Of a stretch of DNA of 64,000 nt, positions 46,812 to 55,823 are shown piece after piece. The translations under genes and the position numbers were made by a program. The notes under the pieces are model-generated. The model made no database searches and was not told the origin of the DNA. It saw only the letters and a program-made list of their open reading frames with translations. This DNA is from Clostridium intestinale DSM 6191 (GTDB lineage: Bacteria; Bacillota; Clostridia; Clostridiales; Clostridiaceae), in the NCBI RefSeq assembly GCF_900130055.1, contig NZ_FQXU01000004.1, positions 372,001-436,000 of the forward strand, written 5' to 3'. Numbering within the stretch: the first letter of the stretch is position 1; every line of letters begins with the position of its first letter.

Positions 46812-47813
46812 TTATACTCCATAGGTTTCATTTAATTTATCATTATCTATTAACCTAATACCATTGTTATCTTTTTTCATTACTCTTAACTCATTAGCTG
46901 TTATATTTCCAATTACATGTGGTGAATGAGTAGCTATAATTAACTGATTATTATTTCCAATACTTTTATACACATCAATTATCTTGCTCTGCCACTCTGG
47001 ATGAAGTGATATTTCGGGCTCATCAATTAATATTATGGAGTTATTAACTTCTAAGAATTTTAGGGCCAATGCTCTTAAAAATAATTGTTTTTCTCCTGAG
47101 GATAAACCAGTAATATCAAATTCTTTCCCTAATCCATTTCTAAATATAGGTTTAGTTTCACTTGTTTCAGATAAACCTACCAATTTTATATCTAAATTCA
47201 TAATAGAAAATATACTATTTATATCATCACAAACTTTATCTATAACTTCTCCTATAGTTTTATTTCTATTTTTGAATATTTCTTTATTTATTTTTGTAGC
47301 TATAAATGATGGTATGTTTTGAGTCATATTTTGGTCTACTATATTTTGAAAATGTGGTGTGAAATTCAGTGTATTATCCACCTTATTAATCTTTTCGAAA
47401 TTAATTTCTGTTGGCATATATACAACTTTAGGATAAGTAGAGTCATATTCAAATCCATAAGCAAACTCTGGACTTAACATTCCAATTTCATCCTTCTCTA
47501 ACTTCACCGTAGATGTATACAAATCAGGAGTCAACTCTACTTTATCATCTTCCACTTCTTTATATCCACGTTCATCGATTTCAAATGAATCATAAATACA
47601 TTTTAATAAAGTAGTTTTACCAGAACCATTTTCACCAATAACAACAATAGTATCTAATATCTTTCCCTTATTATCTTTAAACTCTATCTCTAAATCATTA
47701 AATACTTCATGATTATTAAACTTTATTTTTTCTAATTTCATATAATCACACCATTCCTTGATTTCTTCTTTTCTTTCTAAACTCAATAAAGTACTGTTTT
47801 TCTTTACTTCCAT
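46812..47813 (-). CDS. AAA family (SMC/ABC-type) ATPase
   Basis: Up to 333 residues. Walker A GENGSGKTTLL, ABC signature LSSGEKQLFLRAL, Walker B IILIDEPEISLHPEW and switch His in IATHSPHVI are all present. The start is uncertain: ATG 47813 lacks a ribosome site; ATG 47741 (MKLEKIKFNN) has GGTGTGAT before it and is where the conserved domain begins. Such solitary ATPases are common parts of anti-phage systems, and the AbiH and McrB-like neighbours agree with that. No nuclease partner is visible next to it. Confidence 0.8.
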   Translation of the reverse strand: MEVKKNSTLLSLERKEEIKEWCDYMKLEKIKFNNHEVFNDLEIEFKDNKGKILDTIVVIGENGSGKTTLLKCIYDSFEIDERGYKEVEDDKVELTPDLYTSTVKLEKDEIGMLSPEFAYGFEYDSTYPKVVYMPTEINFEKINKVDNTLNFTPHFQNIVDQNMTQNIPSFIATKINKEIFKNRNKTIGEVIDKVCDDINSIFSIMNLDIKLVGLSETSETKPIFRNGLGKEFDITGLSSGEKQLFLRALALKFLEVNNSIILIDEPEISLHPEWQSKIIDVYKSIGNNNQLIIATHSPHVIGNITANELRVMKKDNNGIRLIDNDKLNETYGV

Positions 47814-47980
47814 ACTATTATGATATGTTACATTGCATAATTTCTCAACAAAAACTGTTGTATCTCCTAATATTAATCCTTTATATCCTCATTCTAAAAT
47901 ATACATATTAATATTTTAGAATTAACAGCAGCTAATCAAAATTTTGTTAATCCTTCACCCATAAAATTATTTTAAATTTT

Positions 47981-48118
47981 AGAATTTGTAGAATATAGAT
48001 AGATATATTTTTCTCTAGATATCTATCTAGCTATATAACTATATATAGTGTTTATGCGGCTTCAGAGCATTTTGCTGATAAAATAGTTTGACTTACAGTA
48101 ATCTTAATTTATTTCATT
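47981..48118 (+). repeat. Dispersed structured repeat, copy 2 (long form)
   Basis: The core (47995-48067) matches copies 1 and 3. With copy 3 it also shares the left flank AGAATTTGTAGAATAT and the right flank TTACAGTAATCTTAATTTAT, giving about 137 bases of homology. It lies between the ATPase gene and a hairpin at 48121. Confidence 0.8.
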
Positions 48119-48120
48119 AT

Positions 48121-48148
48121 AAAAGAGTTCATTTTATGAACTCTTTTT
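48121..48148. terminator. Rho-independent terminator beside repeat copy 2
   Basis: AAAAGAGTTCAT / ATGAACTCTTTTT with a short loop. It could end a rightward transcript through the repeat or the leftward transcript of the broken TIM-barrel gene. Confidence 0.75.
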
Positions 48149-48262
48149 CTATCACAGTTACAAACAATGTTTGTATATAATAACAAATGCAAAGAGCCTC
48201 ATGGGCGTCCTTTTATTTGTAAAATAAGAAAATTCTACTTTAACCTAATTAACTCAGTATTT

Positions 48263-48984
48263 TTATAATCCCACTAAAAATTCTATAATTTCTTTTGATT
48301 TTACTATGTCAACATTGTCCTTAGTTACTTCAAAAATAATTTTCCCATCATAGTTACATAATATTTCATCAAATATATACTTAAAATTTATTTCACCATG
48401 TCCTATTGGTAAATGTTCATGTATAATATCAAAATGTTTATCTGTAATATGAAGTATTTGTGGTACTTTAATGAATACCATTTCTTTCAAGTGTTCATAG
48501 CTGTATATATGTGCTATGTCTAATAAAAATTCTAAATCTGGATTATGATTAAACATTATCTCAATTTCTTTTGATGTTGAAAATATAGGGTCTAATTTAC
48601 TATTATTTTCAAGGTAAAGAGTTATTCCATGAGGCTTTAGCATTTCTAATGTTTTTCTAATTACATTTGTAAGTTTATATATTGTATTTTCATCGATAAC
48701 TTCGCTATGACATACAGGATGAATTATTAATTCTCTATGATTTAGTTTGTTCAATATTTTTATTAATTTAATCGTATGATCCTCTATTTCATTAATATCT
48801 AAAACAGCATGAATTATTGTAGGAAAACCATAGCTAATAATTTTATCCAACCTATTATTTTCTGATTTATGATACCACCTCTATCGTACCAAACCTGCAT
48901 TAACTTAAAATTATTTTTTTTTGCAAACTCAACTTCTTCTTCATAAGGATTATTGAATCTTGCTAAACATCCCATTTCTACCAT
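48263..48984 (-). pseudogene. Sugar phosphate isomerase/epimerase-like TIM barrel, frameshifted
   Basis: ATG 48984 (GGGAAGGTG upstream) opens MVEMGCLARFNNPYEEEVEF and runs to about WYDRGG near 48870. The sequence then continues in another frame: YHKSENNRLDKIISYGFPTI, with ENNSKLDP, FLLDIAHIYSYEHLK and GHGEINFKYIFDE to TAA at 48263. Together about 240 residues of the AP-endonuclease-2/xylose-isomerase-like family. A single missing base in the GGTGG region explains the break. Confidence 0.8.
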
Positions 48985-49115
48985 ATAATCACCTTCCCTT
49001 TTAATATAACAATTCACAATAATTTACAATCGTGTGTTAATTAAATTATACAAAAACACCACATAGGAATACCCAATTAATCAAATATCAGCTTGTTCAA
49101 AGTTTCCTATCGAAC

Positions 49116-49285
49116 AAAGTGAGACTATTATAAAAAACCCAGAGCATTACTTCCTGGGGTTAGGGCTTGAGCATCCCATAAAATTAAAATGGCATCCCCA
49201 TGATTTAATTCTGAGAGATGAAGATTTAAAGAATGGGATAGCTACTGCTACTATTAGTTTCTTATCAAATTTATCTAATCATTAA
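49116..49285 (+). pseudogene. C-terminal fragment of an unidentified gene
   Basis: On the plus strand a frame reads FPIEQSETIIKNPEHYFLGL, GLEHPIKLKWHPHDLIL, RDEDLKNGIATATISFLSNL and stops at 49285. It has no start or ribosome site and looks like the tail of a metabolic enzyme, perhaps an amidohydrolase. It overlaps the end of the opposite gene. Confidence 0.4.
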
Positions 49286-49805
49286 TATGGTTAATATAAT
49301 TATTAAATTCTTTAAATGACAAACCCTTTTTAACTTCATAAAACTCTGTTGTAGGACTATCTTTTCCATCTCTTAATTCTTTGTAGTAATTAACAATAGT
49401 ATTAATTGCTGATTCTTCACTCTCATATTCATATATGCCCTTTTTCTTAAAATTAGGATGCTCAATATGATACACTTTATTATTTAAATAGTAAAGCAAA
49501 AAGCAATGCATATGCTCCTCTTCTTCCAAATTACCGTAATCATCAGGCTCATAAATCCTGCAACAAAACATTTTATTTTCTATATTTAACCTAGTAAATA
49601 AGTAATGCATCAACTCAACTTGTTCAATGCATGTTCCTAATCTATTTTCAATTGTTTCTTCCAAAGATGATGTTCTATACATTTTTCGAAAATCTTTCAT
49701 TGTTTTAATATGTTTGTTATTATTTATATCAATCCATCCATATTCTATATAATCATTCATATATCTAAATATATCTTCAGGACTTTTTATTCCATCAATA
49801 TCCAT
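49275..49805 (-). CDS. Transglutaminase-like cysteine protein
   Basis: A 176-residue protein. The triad pattern of a transglutaminase-like fold is visible: Cys in RLGTCIEQVELMHYLF, His in EEHMHCFLLYY, and an acidic partner in VYHIEHPNF. There is no signal peptide. Such proteins may be proteases or amidases; the substrate is unknown. The gene stands alone. Confidence 0.65.
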   Translation of the reverse strand: MDIDGIKSPEDIFRYMNDYIEYGWIDINNNKHIKTMKDFRKMYRTSSLEETIENRLGTCIEQVELMHYLFTRLNIENKMFCCRIYEPDDYGNLEEEEHMHCFLLYYLNNKVYHIEHPNFKKKGIYEYESEESAINTIVNYYKELRDGKDSPTTEFYEVKKGLSFKEFNNYINHIND

Positions 49806-49847
49806 ATATCCCTCTAACCTCCAAACCTTTAAGATTACTATCTTTTG

Positions 49848-50000
49848 CTTTAACTTTATCTTTAATTGTAGAGCTAAAAGCCCCAGCTAAACAATACCCC
49901 ATACAGTTATAATAATTAAAAATCAAATCTCATGTATACTTAACTAGGCTTTATCAATAATTTGAACTAATCTCCACCCATCTTTTGCATGCTCTATTTA
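49848..50000 (-). pseudogene. Remnant of a membrane-protein tail and a DUF4177 gene
   Basis: The stretch GAGCTAAAAGCCC-AGCTAAACAATA with CCATACAGTTATAATAATTAA recurs at about 53945-54025, where it reads as a membrane-protein tail MGYCLAWAFSSKIKAKVRK. Near 49970-50000 the minus strand reads EHAKDGWRLVQII, matching the DUF4177 gene at 54095. So a two-gene unit was duplicated and one copy decayed here. Confidence 0.55.
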
Positions 50001-50036
50001 TTTTACTCAACTATACAAATTGGAAGTTATCTTTAT

Positions 50037-50567
50037 CTATAAAAACTTAACCATATTATATTCATCAGTATATTTACCATCACTATACCGTAAAGCATTA
50101 GGGATTGTCCCAACAATTTCAAATCCAAAACTTTGATACATTGTCAATGCTCTTTTATTTGTTGCAACAACATCTAATTCAATTTGAGTTATTTTATTAT
50201 CCTTACACCATTTCAAACATTCTTCCATCATTTTTCCACCAATACCTATATTGCAGTATTCTTCTAATATAACAAATGCTACTGAAGCCCTATGTCTGTA
50301 TCTCTGGTATCCATTAACAAATCCAATTGAACATTGTCCTACAATTTTCTTATCATATTCAGCAATAAACCAAGTTCTATTTGAATTCTCTAATCCTGCT
50401 ATCAGATTTTTTTCTTCTTCTACTGTAGGAGAAAACTCACCTGGATTTCTTGCCAAAAAAAGCGTTTCCTTATCAGCTGTTGAGATAACAGAAATTATTT
50501 CCTCTGCATCCTCAACTACAGGTTTTCTTATTACTACTGCTTTTCCATTTCTCAAATAATATTCCAC
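50037..50567 (-). CDS. GNAT family N-acetyltransferase
   Basis: A 176-residue protein with the acetyl-CoA loop EEYCNIGIGGKMMEECLKWC and ATNKRALTMYQSFGFEIVGT. The best start is GTG 50567, with GGAGGT 7 bases before it; longer in-frame starts run into the shared promoter block. It resembles RimJ/RimL-type acetyltransferases. Substrate unknown. Confidence 0.82.
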   Translation of the reverse strand: MEYYLRNGKAVVIRKPVVEDAEEIISVISTADKETLFLARNPGEFSPTVEEEKNLIAGLENSNRTWFIAEYDKKIVGQCSIGFVNGYQRYRHRASVAFVILEEYCNIGIGGKMMEECLKWCKDNKITQIELDVVATNKRALTMYQSFGFEIVGTIPNALRYSDGKYTDEYNMVKFL

Positions 50568-50576
50568 AATCTTTAC

Positions 50577-50690
50577 CTCCATCAAATTACTATTCAACAC
50601 CCATTTACATTGCAAAACAATTATATCATATTTTCCCAACTTAACATTATTCAACTTTCAAATTACAGACTTCATTAAATAAAAGTAACC
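50577..50690 (-). repeat. Duplicated promoter/leader block, copy 1
   Basis: About 114 bases are nearly identical to 55493-55607. On the minus strand the block carries ATGATATAATTG (a -10) and leads into the ribosome site of the GNAT gene. A partial version occurs at 17399-17443 before another GNAT gene. Confidence 0.75.
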
Positions 50691-51053
50691 GATTTTTTTG
50701 CGCATCTGCCTTTCCAAACGCATGTGAGGAAAATCTGCACTTACAAACATTCATTTATCTAATCTTTACAGGAGCTCAATTTTCTTGTTTTTTAGTCTTT
50801 AGTAACTTCATGCAGCTTTCTTATATTCATATCTAATTTAAGTAATCCACAACTTTGAAATAATATAATTGGTCTAAAGAATAAAAAAAGAGTGAGATTT
50901 CTCCCACTCTTAAAGTTCATTTAAATATTATTGTCACACCTGAACTAACTTCATGAGTTCATCCAGATTTTCCACCCCTCAATATCCCTAATTCTTATCT
51001 CTCATAATACTGGATAATAGTAGGTTCATTTCATCAGGAAGCTTTCAATATAA
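50691..51053. other. Intergenic region with a terminator
   Basis: This stretch holds a hairpin at 50888-50911 (AAGAGTGAGA / TCTCCCACTCTT; seven T on the minus strand), probably ending the Rpn transcript. I see no gene in the rest. Confidence 0.5.
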
Positions 51054-51632
51054 CTAGACTAATAATCTTTTAACCTCATCTATAGAAAGGCCTACACCTT
51101 TAGCCACTATTTCAACATCTACACCTAATAAAATTAATTTTTTTGCATTAATTAATTTTTCTTCTCTTCGGCCTTCTTCTCTAGCTGACTTTAATCTTGT
51201 CATTTGATCATGAAGTTCTGCTTCTCTAGCTTCATAGGCAGCTCTTTTTATATCATCTTTACTTATAACTTCAAGTATACCGTATGCTTTTTTGATTTTC
51301 TCATTCTTCTCTGCTAACATCTCAAATCCCTCCTTGTTTTTACCTTCTAAAAACATTAACCATTGGATTATATCTTCGTTCTCATCCTTTTTAATATTAG
51401 ATTCAAATAACTTAGGAAGTTCTAAATAGTGAATCTCTATATCAATCTGTTCACCTGATTTTGTTCTAGCTCTTACATCTAATATTCCTTTTCTCTCTTC
51501 TGAAAACTCTCTTAATAGTTCTGTGTTAATAAGTTCGATATCCTCTAACTCTGATTGTGGTGTTTTTAATATGGAGTTTAGAAAATCTATAAGAATGTCC
51601 TTATTCAAATATAAGGTTAAAAACAAAGTCAT
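51054..51632 (-). pseudogene. Rpn-family PD-(D/E)XK nuclease with internal deletion
   Basis: Rpn/transposase-like nucleases are usually near 280-300 residues; this one has 192. The N-terminal SPKNDxVFK.IFG segment is missing (starts MTLFLTLYLNKDILIDFLN). After the catalytic-core strand GILDVRARTKSGEQIDIEI the text jumps to HYLELPKLFESN, which normally lies about 65 residues later. The Gln of the EIQ motif is lost at the join. The C-terminus, with its coiled region and AKGVGLSIDEVKRLL, is normal. It is probably inactive. Confidence 0.7.
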
Positions 51633-51666
51633 TCTTAAGGGGAAATTATAAATCCATCATTAATTT

Positions 51667-51804
51667 AGAATTCGTAGAATATAGATAGATATATTTTTTC
51701 CTAGATATCTATCTAGCTATATAACTATATATAGTGTTTATGCGGCTTCAGAGCATTTCCCCAATAAAATAGTTTGATTTACAGTAATCTTAATTTATTT
51801 CATT
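51667..51804 (+). repeat. Dispersed structured repeat, copy 3 (long form)
   Basis: Core at 51681-51753 and flanks shared with copy 2. Differences are scattered in the stem loop and around GCATTTCCCC, while GTGTTTATGCGGCTTCAGAG is unchanged. It fills the gap between the Rpn remnant and the FlaR-like gene. Confidence 0.8.
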
Positions 51805-51813
51805 GTATTATTC

Positions 51814-52323
51814 TCATAATTGTTGCAATAGCTCTCTTACTTGCCTTCTGCTTTTTAATATAATTATCTTAACATCGTTTGCACTTTGTAGCATATCATA
51901 ATAACGCTTTCTGTTATTTTTGTTAAAATTCCAAACAGACTTTAAAAACTCAAATTTCTTCATATTAAACTTTTCAGGACAATATCCACCCATGTCAGTA
52001 CGACTTTTACCATAACATTTTATCACTCGTTTTATTACACCATAAACACATTTTAGTCTAGAAAAGTCCATGTAAATAACAGTATCGCAATATTTTAATC
52101 TAAATGGTATAGTGCGACCAATATTTCCATCTATAATCCATTTAGGCTTTGTAATTTCTTGCACCAATAACTCATCAAATTCATCTGTGGACGCAGTTTC
52201 CCAATTATCTCTCCAATACAATACATCAAGATGAATTAAAGGCAAATTTAATTTATCAGATAATTCCTTTGCAAATGTAGTTTTTCCACAACCATTCCCA
52301 CCTATAATAATTATCCGCTCCAA
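51814..52323 (-). CDS. FlaR/adenylate-kinase-like P-loop protein
   Basis: A 169-residue P-loop kinase-like protein: Walker A GGNGCGKTTFAKEL, HLDVLYWRDNWE, WIIDGNIGRTIPFRL and an Arg-rich lid. This is the 'DNA topology modulation protein FlaR' group, more likely a small-molecule or nucleotide kinase. Normal length. It lies alone between repeats. Confidence 0.82.
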   Translation of the reverse strand: MERIIIIGGNGCGKTTFAKELSDKLNLPLIHLDVLYWRDNWETASTDEFDELLVQEITKPKWIIDGNIGRTIPFRLKYCDTVIYMDFSRLKCVYGVIKRVIKCYGKSRTDMGGYCPEKFNMKKFEFLKSVWNFNKNNRKRYYDMLQSANDVKIIILKSRRQVRELLQQL

Positions 52324-52386
52324 AGCTCCTCACCTCACCTAATATACATAGCCCAGTCTTTTTATCCGAAACAATACACCATACAG

Positions 52387-52821
52387 TTATAATAGTTTCT
52401 TTAATATGTACAATTTAATATTATCTGGAAAACCTTCAATTTCGCCACAAACAACATACCCATTTTTCTGATAAAAACATGGAGCTTGGAAAGAGTAAGT
52501 TGTAAGATGGGCTAATAGACATCCAGCTTCTTTAGCTGCATTTTCGATTTCATTAAGTAATTGAGAAGCGATGCTTTGCCCTCTATAAGCTTCACTAACC
52601 CATAGCACTTCTATTTCAAGCGATGAAAGATATGTAGAACCTGCTATACCACCTATAATAATGCCATTTTCATTACGAGCAACCTTCATTATCTCAACAT
52701 CTGGCTCTTTTAGCTTTCCTTTTGTTTTATCCATGTTATATTTCAACAAACCGTTTATACGCACGGTATTCAAAAACTCTTGTTCATCATAATGATCCAT
52801 AATATTGAAATTCTTTTCCAT
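52387..52821 (-). CDS. GNAT family N-acetyltransferase
   Basis: A 144-residue protein with the acetyl-CoA segment LWVSEAYRGQSIASQLLNEI and the end CFYQKNGYVVCGEIEGFPDN. The family includes resistance acetyltransferases; substrate unknown. It lies upstream of the FlaR-like gene by 63 bases on the same strand. Confidence 0.82.
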   Translation of the reverse strand: MEKNFNIMDHYDEQEFLNTVRINGLLKYNMDKTKGKLKEPDVEIMKVARNENGIIIGGIAGSTYLSSLEIEVLWVSEAYRGQSIASQLLNEIENAAKEAGCLLAHLTTYSFQAPCFYQKNGYVVCGEIEGFPDNIKLYILKKLL

Positions 52822-52908
52822 ATTTATACTCCATTCATATAATATAATCCGTATTTTAAAACTGTTCTATAAATTATAACTTACGGAGCTCATGTTATAT
52901 ACTTAATA

Positions 52909-53769
52909 TTACAACAAAAAGTCCACAATCATTTGCTTTTCTTTGTCTGTCAATGTGTGTATATGACCACGGCTTTCCAACAAATAGGTACTACAGTTTG
53001 GAATTATTTTCTTTGCCTGTGGTATTACCATCTTGGCTGGAAAAAGACAATCTTTTTCAGCGGCCATTACAAGTGTCGAAGCCTTACATTTTCTCATGTC
53101 TATAGCCTTGACATTGCTAGGCATTCCAGCTTTTATTTTGGCATAATCAATACTACATTTTGCTGTTTCAAAAATGTCTTTTTCAATATTATCATTTGTT
53201 ATTGCCATTGGTAAAATGCATTTTTTAAGCCATTTTTGTTCATGTGTAATCCAGTACATAATCATCGGTAGCATCATATTCATGCTGTAAATTGTAGGTG
53301 CATTTTTTATGCCTGATGGCACATACAAAACAACCTTGTCTATTTTTGTAGGAGAAACGCACATAGTTTTTGCTATTATCCCTGCCCCAAATGAACCGCC
53401 GAAGCAAGAGATAGCAGTATATCCTATAGCGGATATTACTTCACTTGCCCACTTACCATAATCATAATTGTTTGGCGAAAGACATACCTCCGCGCTTTTT
53501 CCTGGATGTCCAATTGTATCAACTGCATAAATATGAAATTCATTCAACAAAAATTCACAGGCAAGCAAATTATATGCTGTAGTAGCATTTCCCCCATGAA
53601 AAACAAGGAGTGGCTTTCCACTATGATTACCCGTTTCGATAATATGAGTTACACCAAATGATGTGTCAACGAGCAAATCCTTAAAAGGTATCATTAACCT
53701 TTCTAGTTGGCTATCATATAGTGAGAGAATAGCAGATTTTCCTTTTTCACTTTTATATATTGACTTCAA
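52909..53769 (-). CDS. Alpha/beta hydrolase
   Basis: A 286-residue hydrolase: oxyanion region LLVFHGGNATT, nucleophile Ser in CFGGSFGAGI, acid in AAEKDCLFPA, and His in ESRGHIHTLT. No signal peptide. The substrate is unknown; it resembles small esterases and C-C hydrolases. The start has GGGGGTG upstream. Confidence 0.82.
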   Translation of the reverse strand: MKSIYKSEKGKSAILSLYDSQLERLMIPFKDLLVDTSFGVTHIIETGNHSGKPLLVFHGGNATTAYNLLACEFLLNEFHIYAVDTIGHPGKSAEVCLSPNNYDYGKWASEVISAIGYTAISCFGGSFGAGIIAKTMCVSPTKIDKVVLYVPSGIKNAPTIYSMNMMLPMIMYWITHEQKWLKKCILPMAITNDNIEKDIFETAKCSIDYAKIKAGMPSNVKAIDMRKCKASTLVMAAEKDCLFPAKMVIPQAKKIIPNCSTYLLESRGHIHTLTDKEKQMIVDFLL

Positions 53770-54094
53770 AAATTCACCCCCACATTAGACAAATATAGTC
53801 ATCACTACAAATTACTATTTATCTATCTTATTAATAATCATTTACATTTCCAAATCAATTTTATTTAAAAACCACCACAAAATCTATTTACCAATAATAC
53901 AAATTTTTAGAAACCTACTTCTTTTTATTTTCTAACTTTAGCTTTAATTTTAGAGCTAAAAGCCCAAGCTAAACAATATCCCATTAACATAGCTACTATA
54001 ACCCCATACAGTTATAATAATTAAAAATAATATCTCATATATACTAAATTAAGCTTGTCTAATACGCATTCAAAAATAAGTATACTAACAAAAA
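53770..54094. other. Intergenic region with duplicated membrane-protein tail
   Basis: Around 53935-54030 it contains the second copy of the repeat described at 49848. On the minus strand it reads VIVAMLMGYCLAWAFSSKIK then AKVRK and a stop, the end of a lost membrane protein that would have followed the DUF4177 gene. Confidence 0.45.
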
Positions 54095-54283
54095 TTATTC
54101 AATTTCTTTTTCTAATATTAATTCTATATAATTCAGGCTTTTATTCATTCCTGATGGTGGAGTAAAAATTTGCACTAATCTCCACCCATCTTTTGCGTGC
54201 TCTTTTATAATAGATTGATAGTCAACTTTCTTTGTTTTCCAAAATTCTTGATAATCTAATTTTATAAATTTATAATCATACAT
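54095..54283 (-). CDS. DUF4177 protein
   Basis: A 62-residue protein starting MYDYKFIKLDYQEFWKTKKV with the hallmark EHAKDGWRLVQIFTPP. ATG 54283 lies 10 bases after GGAGG; the ATG at 54292 is too close to it. Function unknown. A decayed copy lies near 49970. Confidence 0.82.
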   Translation of the reverse strand: MYDYKFIKLDYQEFWKTKKVDYQSIIKEHAKDGWRLVQIFTPPSGMNKSLNYIELILEKEIE

Positions 54284-54435
54284 AAAAAACATTCCTCCTT
54301 CCCCTTATTTAAACAAATAGTTAACAGTATACAAAGACTCTAAATCAGCTTAACCTTGTCCTCTATTATTTTACGCAACTATACAAATTTGGAATTTGTA
54401 TTGCTACTTCTTTATAAGAATATTTAATCCACATT

Positions 54436-55086
54436 CTATCCATTATTCCATCTTTTTTTCTGTTCCAACCATAAAACAAAGATATCTTTTATAAGGACTG
54501 AACCAAAAAAGAAAAATTGATTCGCAAGTTCTAATGAAAGTCGTTCAAACTCTTGATTATCCTCCTCTCTGTTATTTCGACTTATAAACATTGTAATGTT
54601 ATTTTTCTCTTGTGCTTTAGTAATACTATGAAAACTATCGGAAGAAAAATGGACAAAACCGCAGACTTTATTATATAAGTCATACACTGGTAAGTTTAGA
54701 TAAGACTCCAACGCCTCGCAAAGATACCTATCTGTCAATTTATGGTTGTTACTATCTGTCAGACTACTTATTCTTTTATTATCACTAAGAATAGCCTTAC
54801 AAAAATCCCGACTATCACTAACCATTGTAGTGGCGAATGACCTCATTGCACAATCCATTTGAACTCTCGTTAGAGTAGCAAGAACTGTAAGATTTCTTTT
54901 ATCCAACGCAAACAGAAAAGAATCTATCAACTTGATTGATTTATCAATCACTGACATAAAAAATAAATCCTCTATGTATAGCTCTTTAATCTCTATAAGA
55001 TATGAATTTGCTACTTTATCCAAATTGTTAATTTTCTCTCGCAATTCATCTTCATTTTTTATAAATTGATGTTTAAACTTACTCAT
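54436..55086 (-). CDS. Hypothetical helical protein, 216 residues
   Basis: An all-helical, soluble protein. LTRVQMDCAMRSFATTMV, VCGFVHFSSDSFHS and LANQFFFFGSVLIKDIFVLW are the most distinctive parts. The arrangement recalls uncharacterised HEPN/DUF5677-like proteins, but I cannot confirm it. No membrane segment is obvious, although the C-terminal helix is hydrophobic. Confidence 0.55.
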   Translation of the reverse strand: MSKFKHQFIKNEDELREKINNLDKVANSYLIEIKELYIEDLFFMSVIDKSIKLIDSFLFALDKRNLTVLATLTRVQMDCAMRSFATTMVSDSRDFCKAILSDNKRISSLTDSNNHKLTDRYLCEALESYLNLPVYDLYNKVCGFVHFSSDSFHSITKAQEKNNITMFISRNNREEDNQEFERLSLELANQFFFFGSVLIKDIFVLWLEQKKRWNNG

Positions 55087-55110
55087 ATTATTATCTCCAC
55101 AAATTATAAT

Positions 55111-55485
55111 TTACTTAATAGGTTTTCCAATTTGTTTATCTAATCTCCATTTTGGAGCAGAACCATCATCTCCAAAATATTCGTCAAGTTCTTTAATTTT
55201 ATTATTCTCTATTGTAAAAAATGAAGTTGCGTGACAAGACATTCCTTCATCCCAAACTCGTGCAACCGTAATAATGCTATTATCCAATTGAACAATACGT
55301 TCAACTTCACTATTCCAAGTGCCTGGATATTCACAGTTTGCAATAATATATTCATCAACACTAAAACATTCATTTGTACAGTGCCATCTGATAGTTGCAT
55401 CTTCACAGAAATATTTTCTTAATTCATCTTTATCTTGAGATGCAACACACTCCCAAAATTCATTAATAAATTTTTCTATACACAT
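55111..55485 (-). CDS. SnoaL/NTF2-like protein
   Basis: A 124-residue protein of the nuclear-transport-factor-2 fold: FINEFWECVASQDKDELRKY, FCEDATIRWHCTNE, and the end FTIENNKIKELDEYFGDDGS. Members bind or transform small molecules. GGAGGG precedes the ATG, within the second copy of the duplicated promoter block. Confidence 0.8.
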   Translation of the reverse strand: MCIEKFINEFWECVASQDKDELRKYFCEDATIRWHCTNECFSVDEYIIANCEYPGTWNSEVERIVQLDNSIITVARVWDEGMSCHATSFFTIENNKIKELDEYFGDDGSAPKWRLDKQIGKPIK

Positions 55486-55492
55486 TATTATC

Positions 55493-55607
55493 CCTCCATT
55501 AAATTACTATCCAACACCCATTTACATTGCAAAACAATTATATCATATTTTCCCAACTTAACATTATTCAACTTTCAAATGACAGACTTCATTAAATAAA
55601 AGTAATC
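55493..55607 (-). repeat. Duplicated promoter/leader block, copy 2
   Basis: Near-identical to 50577-50690 over about 114 bases, including the TATAAT and the spacing to the ribosome binding site. It drives the SnoaL-like gene. Confidence 0.75.
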
Positions 55608-55633
55608 AATTTTCTCCTTTGTAAAAAAGGAAT

Positions 55634-55678
55634 AAAAAAAAAGCTCTATTACTGGGTTAATCCCTGTAATAGAGCTTT
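55634..55678 (-). terminator. Terminator of tRNA-Leu
   Basis: Stem AAAGCTCTATTAC / GTAATAGAGCTTT directly after the tRNA CCA; on the minus strand it ends in a run of ten T. A near copy lies at 37801. Confidence 0.92.
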
Positions 55679-55679
55679 T

Positions 55680-55765
55680 TGGTGCCGATGGCCGGGGTCG
55701 AACCGGCACGGTGTTGCCACCGGTGGATTTTGAGTCCACTGCGTCTGCCATTCCGCCACATCGGC
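55680..55765 (-). tRNA. tRNA-Leu(CAA)
   Basis: The acceptor stem pairs GCCGATG (55765 downward) with CATCGGC, discriminator A, and the CCA end is encoded (55682-55680). The anticodon arm is GTGGA-CTCAAAA-TCCAC, giving anticodon CAA, which reads UUG. A long variable arm (CGGTGGCAACACCG) and T-arm GTTCGACCC confirm a leucine-type class II tRNA. Confidence 0.97.
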
Positions 55766-55823
55766 AAGTTACTTTAACATATTATCACAGATTTTTTACC
55801 AATGCAAGAACATAATTTTCCAA

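Noticed and set aside
48814..49017. Independent 67-residue gene
   Set aside because: It is the N-terminal part of the frameshifted TIM-barrel gene, whose reading continues in the next frame.
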